From assembly GCA_017379935.1 (NCBI GenBank), contig JAFNVC010000011.1, positions 1 to 51,302 of the forward strand: 51,302 nucleotides of DNA. Direction: 5' to 3'. Positions 25,726 through 34,257 of this stretch are shown piece by piece. The position numbers and the translations under genes are program-made. The notes below the pieces were generated by a model that had not been told where the DNA came from, did not search any database, and saw nothing but the letters and a program-made list of their open reading frames with translations. The DNA comes from Clostridia bacterium (GTDB taxonomy: Bacteria; Bacillota; Clostridia; Oscillospirales; Acutalibacteraceae). Position 1 is the first letter of the stretch, and each line of letters opens with the position of its first letter.

Positions 25726-26469
25726 TTAATATTTCTTCAGTTTTTTTACGTCTCTGTAAAAAGCAAGCTCGCTGTTAAAGTCAACAAACTCAATCATAAC
25801 AATGCCGTCAAAGCCCTTGCAGTTAAGTTTTTTCAGAAGAGTATCGAGATATTGTCTGTCCTTCTTTCTGTGACGCTGTTCTTTTTTTAAGTCGCGGTAG
25901 GAAGCGTGCACATCCTTTATATAATCGAACGTTCTGTCGATGCGGTCAAGGTCATACTCCATACGGAAATATCTTGACTGAAAATAAGTGAGAAAATTAT
26001 CCCTTTGCAAATCCTTTTTAAAGCGAAGAAATGCGTCCGTGTTATTGTTGAACGTATTGTCGTGACATTCGGGACAGACGGCGAGACCGTAGCCTGCGGC
26101 AATGTCGCACATCTTTTTCGTGCTTTCGAGCAAGGTGCGGTATTCCTTTTCACTTGTTTCCTCGCTGTTCTTATTACCCAGCCAGATTCTGATTGAAGCG
26201 GCATCCATAATTTTTGCGATTTGGCAGATCTGCACCCAATTTTCCTCATTAAACTCATTGACTTTAAAATAACTGCCGTAGGAGCTGATTTTTATACCCT
26301 CGTTGTCACAAAGAGATTTTACTATGCGTGCCTCCTCGGTGTTGGTGACGTGGATATCTCCGCCCCATTCGATATAACGGATGCCTGCTTTTTTTGCAAT
26401 CAGCACCACCTGTGCGGCACTCTTTTTCCTGAAGGTTACACTGCAAAGACCGAGTTTAAAGCTGTTCAT
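25726..26469 (-). CDS. Sugar phosphate isomerase/epimerase-like TIM barrel (copy 2)
   Basis: 247 residues, paralogue of the gene at 17677. They share YIEWGGDIHV, ISSYGSYF, 'VCPECHDNTFNNNTDAF' and 'TYFQSRYFRMEYDLDRI', so the active site is probably the same in both. Last gene of a minus operon with an old-yellow-enzyme homologue, an SDR and an FAD oxidoreductase, whose stop it overlaps by 4 bp (ATGA). The repeated pairing of this isomerase type with redox genes suggests it handles an oxidised sugar intermediate (inference). Confidence 0.82.
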   Translation of the reverse strand: MNSFKLGLCSVTFRKKSAAQVVLIAKKAGIRYIEWGGDIHVTNTEEARIVKSLCDNEGIKISSYGSYFKVNEFNEENWVQICQIAKIMDAASIRIWLGNKNSEETSEKEYRTLLESTKKMCDIAAGYGLAVCPECHDNTFNNNTDAFLRFKKDLQRDNFLTYFQSRYFRMEYDLDRIDRTFDYIKDVHASYRDLKKEQRHRKKDRQYLDTLLKKLNCKGFDGIVMIEFVDFNSELAFYRDVKKLKKY

Positions 26470-28244
26470 AATACGTCCTCTTCGTTGATCATATTTAAAT
26501 AATGCTCAAAGCTTTTTTGCTCATACGGCACGGGGGAGACCTTGATAAATTCGACCTTTCCGTCCTTTGTAACGGTCAGATAATCCCTGTAGCATCTGTT
26601 TTCTGCTACCGCTTTTCCGTTTTTTACGAATATTGCACCGCCGCGGCTTCCTGTTTCGGGACATTCGGCAACGATAGCCTCAAGAAGTGCCTTCATGCTT
26701 GTGAGCATATCCTTATCACGATAATATTCCGCGAGGCTTCTGTGCTTTGGCGGATAGTCGGCAAGCACAGCGGATACCTCGACGAGAAGCGCAACACATC
26801 CCTCGTAATCTCTTTTGAAGGATGCCACCTGACTCATTTTCTTTCTGAAATGAGAATAGTCGGCATCGCTTTTCTCAAAATCGGGTTTGTCTGCATCAGA
26901 ATCGGGAATATTTAATCCGGCTGACGGCTTGCTTTTAATATGCCTTGCAGCCACAAGCCCGCCGACCTGCGTATCGTTAAGGGCAGATCCGCCGGGACGC
27001 GAAAGACCGAAGGAGCCGGATGCCTCTCCGATAACGTAAAGTCCCTTTATGTCGGTTTCAAAATTATTGTCCGTATATACACCGCCGTTGTTGTGCTGAG
27101 CGCAGACCGCGATGCGAAGCGGATCCTTATGCAAATCTATGCCTTGCCTTAAGTATACGTCAATAGCCTTACTGTTGAGCTTTTCAAGCCTTTCAATCGG
27201 TGTTTCGGCATAGCAGTCCGTGTTTTTAATATATTCTCTTGCCTCATCGCTTAATTTTTCAAAGTCGAATCCGAGCGGGTTCTTTGTATAATCGAGGTAA
27301 ACCGTTCTTCCGTTCAACATTTCGTTATGCACCGCAAGGTCGATTTTTGAGCTTTTATCGGCTCTGTCAGAGGAGAACGGCCACTGATATCCCTTGAGAA
27401 AAACAAGGCTGTATGCCTCGTGCAAATCGTCAAAATAATCGCCGAGGAATTCGTGCTCGTTGCCGTCTGTGTCCTTGCTGACAAGTCTCGGTACAACCTG
27501 CATAAAGCTTCCCGAAACATTCCAGCGGAAATCCACGGAGGCCATTCCGTACTGCCATTGGGAGAAATTGCACATCCGCACTCCCGCGTCGATAAGCATA
27601 CCCGTCATACCGTGCTGTGATTCGGGGTAAACGCTGTCCTCATATATGCAGGCGGGCGCACCCGTAGCGCAGATTACATTTTCGGCATAAATATTTTCTT
27701 CTGTATCATTATTAAGATTGAGCACCCTTACACCGCAGACAGCTTTGCCGTCTGTCAGAATTTTTGTAACGAGCATCTTGTCAAAAAGGGGAGTGCCGTT
27801 TTTTTCAAGAACGACCTGCTCCAACTTTTGAGTCATAGCTCTTGAGGTCAGCGGACCGACGGATGTTGCGCGCAGAGTGTTGTCGTGGTCGGTCTTATAG
27901 CCGGGATAACAGCCGTATTTATCAGTCGGGAAGCCGACGCCGTATTCGCAAAGGCGCAGGAAGCATTCGCGGCTGTTTACCGCTTCAATGTACATCCTTT
28001 CACCGTCGCACGAGCCGCCCGAAAACATATCGGATGCCATTTTGTACGGACTGTCAGGTGTGAAGCCGTCCATTGAAATTTTATAATATGTCTGCTTGTC
28101 ACTGCCCGTGTTTCTTGATGTTCCCGAAAGTCGGTCTTCAGTCACCACGGCGATATCTGTTATACCCTCGCGGTAAAGTCTGTCAGCGGCACCGTAAGCC
28201 GCGGCACCGCTGCCGATTATCAGGCATTTGTATATTTTTCTCAT
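26466..28244 (-). CDS. FAD-dependent oxidoreductase, fumarate reductase/succinate dehydrogenase flavoprotein type
   Basis: 592 residues. The N-terminal dinucleotide-binding GSGAAAYGAADRL (residues 10-22) and a late 'GLYVIGEASGSFGLSRPGGSALNDTQVGG' FAD motif define the family. The 'NTGSDKQTYYK' segment and a C-terminal helical domain are also consistent. There is no signal or Tat motif, so it is cytoplasmic. The C-terminus overlaps the isomerase gene and the start overlaps the SDR gene (ATGA), so it is tightly coupled. Substrate unknown; in this company a sugar-derived alcohol, enone or unsaturated acid is likely. Confidence 0.85.
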   Translation of the reverse strand: MRKIYKCLIIGSGAAAYGAADRLYREGITDIAVVTEDRLSGTSRNTGSDKQTYYKISMDGFTPDSPYKMASDMFSGGSCDGERMYIEAVNSRECFLRLCEYGVGFPTDKYGCYPGYKTDHDNTLRATSVGPLTSRAMTQKLEQVVLEKNGTPLFDKMLVTKILTDGKAVCGVRVLNLNNDTEENIYAENVICATGAPACIYEDSVYPESQHGMTGMLIDAGVRMCNFSQWQYGMASVDFRWNVSGSFMQVVPRLVSKDTDGNEHEFLGDYFDDLHEAYSLVFLKGYQWPFSSDRADKSSKIDLAVHNEMLNGRTVYLDYTKNPLGFDFEKLSDEAREYIKNTDCYAETPIERLEKLNSKAIDVYLRQGIDLHKDPLRIAVCAQHNNGGVYTDNNFETDIKGLYVIGEASGSFGLSRPGGSALNDTQVGGLVAARHIKSKPSAGLNIPDSDADKPDFEKSDADYSHFRKKMSQVASFKRDYEGCVALLVEVSAVLADYPPKHRSLAEYYRDKDMLTSMKALLEAIVAECPETGSRGGAIFVKNGKAVAENRCYRDYLTVTKDGKVEFIKVSPVPYEQKSFEHYLNMINEEDVL

Positions 28245-28978
28245 AAGCGCCTCACGTTGAATCCGCCGTCACAGTCAATAACCGTGCCGGTGCAGAAATC
28301 GAAATTACCCTGAGCTACCGAGGCTACACACTTTGCAACATCCTCGGGCAGTCCCATTCTGTTGATCGGTGTAATGCCTTCTGCGATGAGCTTTTCGTAT
28401 TTTTCTTTTACCTTCGAGGTCATATCCGTTTCAATTATACCGGGTCTTATTTCAATAACGCTTACTCCGTATTCGGCAAGTCTTGCTGCAAAAAGCTTTG
28501 TTATCATTGAAATTCCCGCCTTGGAGATGCAGTATTCGCCTCTGTTGACCGAAGCGGTATAAGCGGACATTGATGATATGTTAACGATTCGGGATTTTTC
28601 GTTTTCTGTGAGAAGGGGAGCAAGTGTCTGTGTGACGAAGAAAGTACCCTTGAGGTTGATATCTGTCAGAAAATCGAAATCCTCGGGCGTGATGTCAAGA
28701 ATATCCTTTCTCTCTCTCGGCGCAACACCTGCGTTGTTAACAAGCAGATCGAGCTTACCGAAATTATCCCTTGCAAAGCTGAAAAGTCCTTTTCTGTCCT
28801 CCTCGGACGAAATATCGCAGGGAAAGAAAAACACCTTGTCTGCAAAAGAAGTCTTCAGGCTCTTTATATCCTCACTTTCGTTTCTGGCTGTGATGATAAC
28901 CGTATAATTGATATTAAGCAGCGCCTCGGCTATAGCCTTACCGATTCCGCGGCTGCCTCCCGTAACGACAGCAACCAT
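28241..28978 (-). CDS. Short-chain dehydrogenase/reductase
   Basis: 245 residues. The NAD(P) motif TGGSRGIG is at residues 6-13, NNAG follows, and the catalytic Ser-Tyr-Lys appears in 'VNISSMSAY...EYCISKAG'. The end 'GTVIDCDGGF' matches 3-oxoacyl-ACP-reductase-like SDRs. It would interconvert a hydroxyl and a ketone on a small substrate. The gene has its own AAGGTGAG ribosome site 9 bp after the flavin oxidoreductase gene and overlaps the FAD oxidoreductase gene downstream. Confidence 0.9.
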   Translation of the reverse strand: MVAVVTGGSRGIGKAIAEALLNINYTVIITARNESEDIKSLKTSFADKVFFFPCDISSEEDRKGLFSFARDNFGKLDLLVNNAGVAPRERKDILDITPEDFDFLTDINLKGTFFVTQTLAPLLTENEKSRIVNISSMSAYTASVNRGEYCISKAGISMITKLFAARLAEYGVSVIEIRPGIIETDMTSKVKEKYEKLIAEGITPINRMGLPEDVAKCVASVAQGNFDFCTGTVIDCDGGFNVRRL

Positions 28979-28987
28979 AATCTCACC

Positions 28988-30211
28988 TTATTTCTTTAAT
29001 ACGAATTTGTTGTAATAGGGCAGATAAACCTCACTGTCTCTTATGACACAGCCGGAAACCGTACCTGCGCGCATAAGCTCGGAGCATTTACTGCACTTGA
29101 TGCAGACCTTTGATTTATCAAGAGTGCCGTTTTCTGTGTAATCTTTGTAGAAGGTCGGATACGCGAAGGTCATTCTGCCGAAGCCGGCAAGGTCACCGAT
29201 ACCCGCAGATATAAGCTCCTCGGCATAATTAACGGCATTTTCATCCTCGTATGACAGAGCGGAAACTGCAAATATAATATCAGGGAAGGCATCTGTAATT
29301 TCTTTTGTAACGTCGTAAACACGCTTCATTCCGATTCTGCCGTCCTCGGGAGATTTTACCGAATAAGGACGGTTGATATGCGGTATAAGATAGGGGTTGC
29401 CTATCGTAAGATTGATAAATTCAAGTCCCTTGTCACGAAGCATTGAGATAATCTGCTTCGTTTCCGTAAGGTCGATTTCCTCTTTTTCGTTAACGCCGAA
29501 GCCGTAACCATAGGGGAAGCAGTCGCAGGCGTTGAGTCTCGTTGTGATGAAGGCCTTTTCACCGACAGCCTCCTTTACCGCATCGATACAGTCAAGGTAG
29601 AGTCTTGTGCGGTTTCCGAGTGCTCCGCCGTAGCTTCCTTCACGCTCATAAGCGCTTAAAAGCTCGTTGAAAAGATAGCCGTGACAGCACTTGACATCCA
29701 TACCGTCGAAGCCTGCCTCAAGTGCAAGCTCGGCTGCCCTTTTGTACATTGAGGGGATGGAGGAAAGATATTCGTCCGTTGCAACGGTGAAGGGCTGATC
29801 CTCCTTGCCCTTCTCCCAGAGCGCGTTTCTGTATGCGACAATCGGCTCGGGTGTTCCGTTCGGCTTGCTGTAGCGTCCGCTGTGGGTGAGCTGAACTATC
29901 ATAATCGGCTCAAAGCCGTGAAGCTCACGCGATTTTGCTTTAACAGCACTGACAAGCTCTCTGAAGCTGCCGAGCGTGCTTTCGTTTATGTAAAGCTGAC
30001 GCGGATTTGCTCTGCCCTCGTTACAGACGGCAGTTGCTTCAAGCCATATAATTCCGGGCGCACCATCCGCAAAACGAAGATATCTGCGCTTTGTCAGCTC
30101 ATCAACAGCACCCTGAGCGGTACCGTCACAGCCCTCCATAGGCTGAAAGAGTATTCTGTTATGAGCTTTTCTGCCGTGAATTTCAATGGGTGTGTCAAGC
30201 AGATTTTTCAT
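28988..30211 (-). CDS. NADH:flavin oxidoreductase, old yellow enzyme / dienoyl-CoA reductase type
   Basis: 407 residues forming an FMN TIM barrel: 'NRILFQPMEG', 'GGWLEA'-like 'GIIWLEATAV', 'IVQLTHSGRYS' and DVKCCHGYLFNELLS (the substrate/FMN His region). The C-terminus has a cysteine cluster CIKCSKCSELMRAG plus a later Cys, reminiscent of the 4Fe-4S motif of 2,4-dienoyl-CoA-reductase relatives, but it lacks their second FAD/NAD domain. It would reduce a conjugated C=C. First gene of the redox operon, with a promoter at 30241-30269. Confidence 0.87.
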   Translation of the reverse strand: MKNLLDTPIEIHGRKAHNRILFQPMEGCDGTAQGAVDELTKRRYLRFADGAPGIIWLEATAVCNEGRANPRQLYINESTLGSFRELVSAVKAKSRELHGFEPIMIVQLTHSGRYSKPNGTPEPIVAYRNALWEKGKEDQPFTVATDEYLSSIPSMYKRAAELALEAGFDGMDVKCCHGYLFNELLSAYEREGSYGGALGNRTRLYLDCIDAVKEAVGEKAFITTRLNACDCFPYGYGFGVNEKEEIDLTETKQIISMLRDKGLEFINLTIGNPYLIPHINRPYSVKSPEDGRIGMKRVYDVTKEITDAFPDIIFAVSALSYEDENAVNYAEELISAGIGDLAGFGRMTFAYPTFYKDYTENGTLDKSKVCIKCSKCSELMRAGTVSGCVIRDSEVYLPYYNKFVLKK

Positions 30212-30240
30212 TTATCTCACCTCAAGTAATTTATGTATTT

Positions 30241-30269
30241 AATTTACCATTTTATCAATATAATTTCAA
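30241..30269 (-). promoter_or_regulatory. Promoter of the redox operon
   Basis: On the minus strand TTGAAA (30269-30264), 17-bp spacer, TAAATT (30246-30241). Confidence 0.65.
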
Positions 30270-30314
30270 GTGGTTTTGATAAAACAGGCTTATGACCTCC
30301 GTAGCCGTGTCATA

Positions 30315-30343
30315 TTGAAATCCCAGTGCAACTATGCTATACT
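30315..30343 (+). promoter_or_regulatory. Promoter of the symporter-dehydrogenase pair
   Basis: TTGAAA (30315-30320), 17-bp spacer ending ATGC, TATACT (30338-30343). AGGAGG at 30361-30366 and ATG 30377 follow. Confidence 0.85.
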
Positions 30344-30376
30344 GTCTATGCAAAATGTATAGGAGGTATCTTTATA

Positions 30377-31831
30377 ATGAGCAAGAAACAGCCTAAGCCG
30401 CAGAATCCTCTGTGGCAGACAACGAAGCCAGAAAGAAATAGCTACTACACCTATTTCTTCGGACAGAATATGATTTACAATATGATAGCAGGCTATCTTA
30501 CTACATTTCTTCTTCTTGTCGGAATAAACCCCGTCAAATCAGCGGCGGTTATGCTTGCCGTCAAGGTGTGGGATGCCGTCAACGATGCCATTTTCGGCGT
30601 TATTTTCGATAAGTTCAAGTTCAGGGGCGATAAGAAATATATCCCGTGGCTTAAAATTGCCTGTGCCGCAACACCGCTTGCGACCGTGGCAATCTTCATT
30701 ATCCCCACGGCGGCGAGCGAGACGGTCAAGCTTATATGGTTTGCACTCGCGTATATCATCTGGGATACCGCGTACACAATCTGCGATGTGCCTGCCTTCG
30801 GTATTATCACCGCAATGACAAGCAATATCGAGGAGCGTAACACGATTCTCTCTCTTAAGGGAATCACGGGCGGTGTCGGCTCGGCTCTTACAACCGTGCT
30901 CGTAACCCTTCTTATCAGCGAATTCGTCGGTCTCGGCTACGGCCCCGTTTCCGTCATTGTTGCGATTGTGGCTATGGCAACGATGTTTCCTGTCTGCAAG
31001 CACTGTCAGGAAAGAAACAAAACCGTTGACGACGAGCAGTTTACCGTCAGAAGAATGCTCAGATACGTTATCAGCAACAAGTATCTTCTCATTTATTATA
31101 TCGGCTATATCTTCTATTCGGGTGCACAGACCTATAACGCCCTTCATATGATTCTCGCATATTATATCTATAATAATTCAGTAGCATCCCTTATTACCGG
31201 TACCGTCGCGGCGCTTCCTCAGCTGTTTATGGCTCTTCTTGTGCCGAAAATTATCAGAAAAATCGACAAGACAAAGCTCTTTATGATAAGCACGGTTGCT
31301 ACCATTCTTCTTTCCTTCCTCATCCTTCCGACGAGAAGCAACTTCATCCTTTTCGTCATAACCTATATGCTTCGTTCAATCCCGCTCGGTATTATCGGCG
31401 TTCTTTCCTTTACCTTCACACCTGACTGTGCCGAATACGGTCAGTATACCACGGGCACGGAGGCAAAGGGCATCACCTTCGCTATCCAGACCTTTGCGGT
31501 CAAGCTTGCGGCTGCAATTTCGGGCTCAATGGGACTTGCTCTCCTCGGCTGGTTCGGCTTTAAGACGGAGTTTGAAATCGGCGGTGTAAAGCAGGAGGTC
31601 ACAAGCTTTGCTGACCTTGATGCAATCAACGCTATATCACAGCAGTCGGCAGAGGCTCTTGACGGATTGTGGTTCACCTATAATATCGTTCCGATTATCG
31701 GCATCGTGATTGCACTCATCATCTGGAGCTTCTATAAGCTCAACGATAAGGACGTGCAGGTAATGGCAGACTGCAATATCGGCAAAATTACAAGGACCGA
31801 GGCAGAAAAGCTTCTTTCAAGAAAGTATTGA
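30377..31831 (+). CDS. GPH-family (MFS) sugar:cation symporter
   Basis: 484 residues from ATG 30377 (AGGAGG 10 bases upstream; the open frame extends further but runs over the promoter). About twelve membrane segments. GPH features include 'YFFGQNMIYNMIAGYLTTFL' in helix 1, a conserved 'KVWDAVNDAIFGVIFDK' loop with its Asp residues in helix 2, and a charged C-terminal tail. It is followed after 14 bp by a Gfo/Idh/MocA dehydrogenase, so the imported compound is probably oxidised soon after entry. It belongs to the same family as, but is a different branch from, the symporters at 19688 and 40146. Confidence 0.9.
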   Translation: MSKKQPKPQNPLWQTTKPERNSYYTYFFGQNMIYNMIAGYLTTFLLLVGINPVKSAAVMLAVKVWDAVNDAIFGVIFDKFKFRGDKKYIPWLKIACAATPLATVAIFIIPTAASETVKLIWFALAYIIWDTAYTICDVPAFGIITAMTSNIEERNTILSLKGITGGVGSALTTVLVTLLISEFVGLGYGPVSVIVAIVAMATMFPVCKHCQERNKTVDDEQFTVRRMLRYVISNKYLLIYYIGYIFYSGAQTYNALHMILAYYIYNNSVASLITGTVAALPQLFMALLVPKIIRKIDKTKLFMISTVATILLSFLILPTRSNFILFVITYMLRSIPLGIIGVLSFTFTPDCAEYGQYTTGTEAKGITFAIQTFAVKLAAAISGSMGLALLGWFGFKTEFEIGGVKQEVTSFADLDAINAISQQSAEALDGLWFTYNIVPIIGIVIALIIWSFYKLNDKDVQVMADCNIGKITRTEAEKLLSRKY

Positions 31832-31845
31832 CAGGGGGCTTGATT

Positions 31846-32832
31846 ATGTCTGAAAAAATCAGATTCGGTATCGTCGGTACGGGAACAATCGCGCACCGCT
31901 TTGCCGAGGCAATAAAGAATGTCGATAACGCTCAGCTTGTTGCCGTTGCGTCCAGAACACGGGAAAATGCAGAAAAATTCGGCGATGAATTCAGTATTCC
32001 CGTGCGCTTTGACAGCTACGAAAAAATGGCTCAGTCCGATGTTATAGATGCCGCTTATATCGCTGTACCTCATTCGGGACATATTGACTGCTCGTGCCTT
32101 ATGATGAATAACGGAAAGCACGTTCTTTGCGAAAAACCGATGGCGGTCAACCTTGCCGAAGCGCAGGAAATGTTCCGATGTGCCGAGGAAAACAATGTCC
32201 TTCTTATGGAAGCTATGTGGGCAAGGCTTGTTCCGGGTACGCTGAAAATGCTTGAAATTGTCGATGAGGGAATCCTCGGCGATATCCTCGGTGTCGAAGG
32301 CAAATTCTGCTATACGATGGATGAGGACGAAATGGATCATCACGTTTTCAAGCCTGAAAACGGCGGAGGCTCTCTGCTCGATGTCGGCGTTTACGGACTC
32401 AATTTTGCGAGCTGGTATCTCGGCAAGGATGTTGTCGGAATTGATGCACAGTCCGATTTTTACAATGGCGTCGACAGCCACACCTGCGCCTTGCTTAAAT
32501 ACAAAAACGGCGCAATCGCTGATATTTCGAGCGCGATACTTTTAAGAAAACCGAACGAGGGATTTGTCTACGGCAGTAAGGGCTATGCTTATCTTCGCAG
32601 ATTCTACGCACCGCAGGAGATTGAGCTTCATCTGAATAACGGTGAAAATCAGACGATTTCCGTTCCGTATGCGGGCAACGGCTTTGAGGAGCAGATCACG
32701 CATTTCAGCGATTGTGTCCTCAACTCGCTTAAGGAAAGTCCGATTGTCACAAGAGCGCAAACGCTTTATATCACCCGACAGATGGACGAAATCCGCAGAA
32801 TCACGGGAATAAAATATCCGCAGGATAAATAA
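31846..32832 (+). CDS. Gfo/Idh/MocA-family oxidoreductase (copy 1)
   Basis: 328 residues from ATG 31846 (AGGGGG 7 bases upstream). Rossmann motif GIVGTGTIAHRF at the N-terminus, the EKPMAVN motif (catalytic Lys in 'CEKP'), and the C-terminal 'GGGSLLDVGVYGLNFASWYLG' dimer sheet with the substrate-site Asp/Tyr region. It uses NAD(P) to oxidise a ring hydroxyl, often C1, C3 or an inositol position. Its coupling to a GPH symporter gene suggests an imported glycoside or sugar as substrate. Confidence 0.92.
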   Translation: MSEKIRFGIVGTGTIAHRFAEAIKNVDNAQLVAVASRTRENAEKFGDEFSIPVRFDSYEKMAQSDVIDAAYIAVPHSGHIDCSCLMMNNGKHVLCEKPMAVNLAEAQEMFRCAEENNVLLMEAMWARLVPGTLKMLEIVDEGILGDILGVEGKFCYTMDEDEMDHHVFKPENGGGSLLDVGVYGLNFASWYLGKDVVGIDAQSDFYNGVDSHTCALLKYKNGAIADISSAILLRKPNEGFVYGSKGYAYLRRFYAPQEIELHLNNGENQTISVPYAGNGFEEQITHFSDCVLNSLKESPIVTRAQTLYITRQMDEIRRITGIKYPQDK

Positions 32833-32840
32833 GAACAAAA

Positions 32841-32877
32841 AAGTGTCTATAAAAACGAAAGGCTTTTACAGACACTT
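32841..32877. terminator. Bidirectional terminator between the two Gfo/Idh/MocA genes
   Basis: AAGTGTCTATAAAA (32841-32854) pairs with TTTTACAGACACTT (32864-32877), one mismatch, with A- and T-rich flanks. Confidence 0.85.
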
Positions 32878-32888
32878 AATTTTTATGT

Positions 32889-34118
32889 TTACTTCAGTTC
32901 ATCATAAAACTCGCTGAGATATACTCTGCGGTTTTCCTTCATCGAAATGTTTGCCGCCATACCGATACCGATTGACATCATGCCTGCGCGCGTGTCTGCC
33001 ATCTGTCCCAAGGGGTCGCTCGTGCAGCCGATGAAGAGGTTTTCTCTGATTTTTTCGTCGGAGCCGCCGTGTCCGCCGGGGAGATCCTGCGGTGCCTGAA
33101 TGGTGATCTTTTCACCAAGACGGTTGAAAATAACGATAGCGTTGTTCACACCCTGACCGAGCTCGGTGTATCTGCCGTCCATTTTGCAGAATTCGAGTCT
33201 GCCGTCCGTGCCGTTGAAGGCGATTTTCAGACCCTCGTAGGGTGAATGCGCCGTCAGTGAATAGCTCATTACAGCACCTCTTTTGTAAAGTACGTTGAGG
33301 CTTACCGTATCCTCAATGTCAATCTCCTCGGAGAAAATACAGCGGTCTCTGTAATATCCGTCCGCGTCCTCGCATTGAAGGTAAAGCTTGTCCATCGGCG
33401 GCTGATCAATATCGAGGTAATATTCGCATTTCTTCTTGTACGGGCAGGTCAGACAGCGCTCCGAGCGCTCCTCGCGTGTCGGGCCGTAGAATTTTCTTGA
33501 GCCGAAGGCATTGACCGCAACGGGGTCGTCCTCTAAAAACCAGTTGATTAAATCAAAGTGATGGGTCGATTTATGCACGAGCAGAGAGCCTGAATTTTCT
33601 CTTTGTCTGTGCCAACGGCGGAAATAGTCCGCACCGTGCTGCGTATCGAGCATCCATTCGTAATGCACGCTGAGAATCTCACCGATAACACCGCTTTTAA
33701 TAACCTCCTTGACCCTTGCAAAGAAAGGAAGATATCTGAGGTTGAAAACGACGGTAACGGTCTTGCCGGATTTCTCTTCTGCCGCCTTGATTGCGTTTGC
33801 CTTTTCGAAGGTGGTTGTCATCGGCTTTTCGACAATAACGTCACAGCCTGCCTCGAGCGCCTTGATAACGTAAAAATCGTGCATACAGTCCTTCGTAGTG
33901 ACGATAACCGTATCAGGCTTCGTCTCGCGGAACATTTTATCAAAATCGTCGTAAACGGGCACGTCTGTACCGCCGTAAAAGCTTACGAGCGCGGCACGCT
34001 TCGGATTGATATCATAAACACCGCAAAGCTCGATGTGCTCACTGAAATCCTTTAAAATAGGCTCGGCATAGCCCTCGATACCGCGGATTCCGCAGCCGAC
34101 CTGAACAAACTTTTTCAT
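32889..34118 (-). CDS. Gfo/Idh/MocA-family oxidoreductase (copy 2), Cys-containing
   Basis: 409 residues from ATG 34118 (GGGGTG upstream). N-terminal 'VQVGCGIRGIEGY' replaces the strict GxGxxG spacing. The 'VIVEKPMTTTFEKAN' catalytic Lys motif is present, as is 'SGSLLVHKSTHHFDLINWFL' for the substrate His. A CLTCPYKKKCEYY motif (four cysteines with the later 'YLQC' and 'RC') sits in the C-terminal domain. This insert, seen in a subset of this family, could bind zinc. It is longer than copy 1 and only distantly related to it. Monocistronic, convergent with copy 1. Confidence 0.9.
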   Translation of the reverse strand: MKKFVQVGCGIRGIEGYAEPILKDFSEHIELCGVYDINPKRAALVSFYGGTDVPVYDDFDKMFRETKPDTVIVTTKDCMHDFYVIKALEAGCDVIVEKPMTTTFEKANAIKAAEEKSGKTVTVVFNLRYLPFFARVKEVIKSGVIGEILSVHYEWMLDTQHGADYFRRWHRQRENSGSLLVHKSTHHFDLINWFLEDDPVAVNAFGSRKFYGPTREERSERCLTCPYKKKCEYYLDIDQPPMDKLYLQCEDADGYYRDRCIFSEEIDIEDTVSLNVLYKRGAVMSYSLTAHSPYEGLKIAFNGTDGRLEFCKMDGRYTELGQGVNNAIVIFNRLGEKITIQAPQDLPGGHGGSDEKIRENLFIGCTSDPLGQMADTRAGMMSIGIGMAANISMKENRRVYLSEFYDELK

Positions 34119-34141
34119 TACAAACACCCCTTTATATTGCT

Positions 34142-34170
34142 ATTTTAGCACAGTAAATCACTCAATTCAA
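34142..34170 (-). promoter_or_regulatory. Promoter of Gfo/Idh/MocA copy 2
   Basis: On the minus strand TTGAAT (34170-34165), 17-bp spacer, TAAAAT (34147-34142). Confidence 0.75.
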
Positions 34171-34211
34171 GATGTTTAAGCGGAAGCGGCGGTACGGTCG
34201 ATATACTTTTA

Positions 34212-34240
34212 TTGAAAAAAGCTTGAGTTTATGCTACAAT
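34212..34240 (+). promoter_or_regulatory. Promoter of the esterase-GH127 operon
   Basis: TTGAAA (34212-34217), 17-bp spacer ending ATGC, TACAAT (34235-34240). The 5' leader would be only about 10-12 nt before ATG 34258. Confidence 0.8.
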
Positions 34241-34257
34241 CTGTCCGGGTGATTTTT

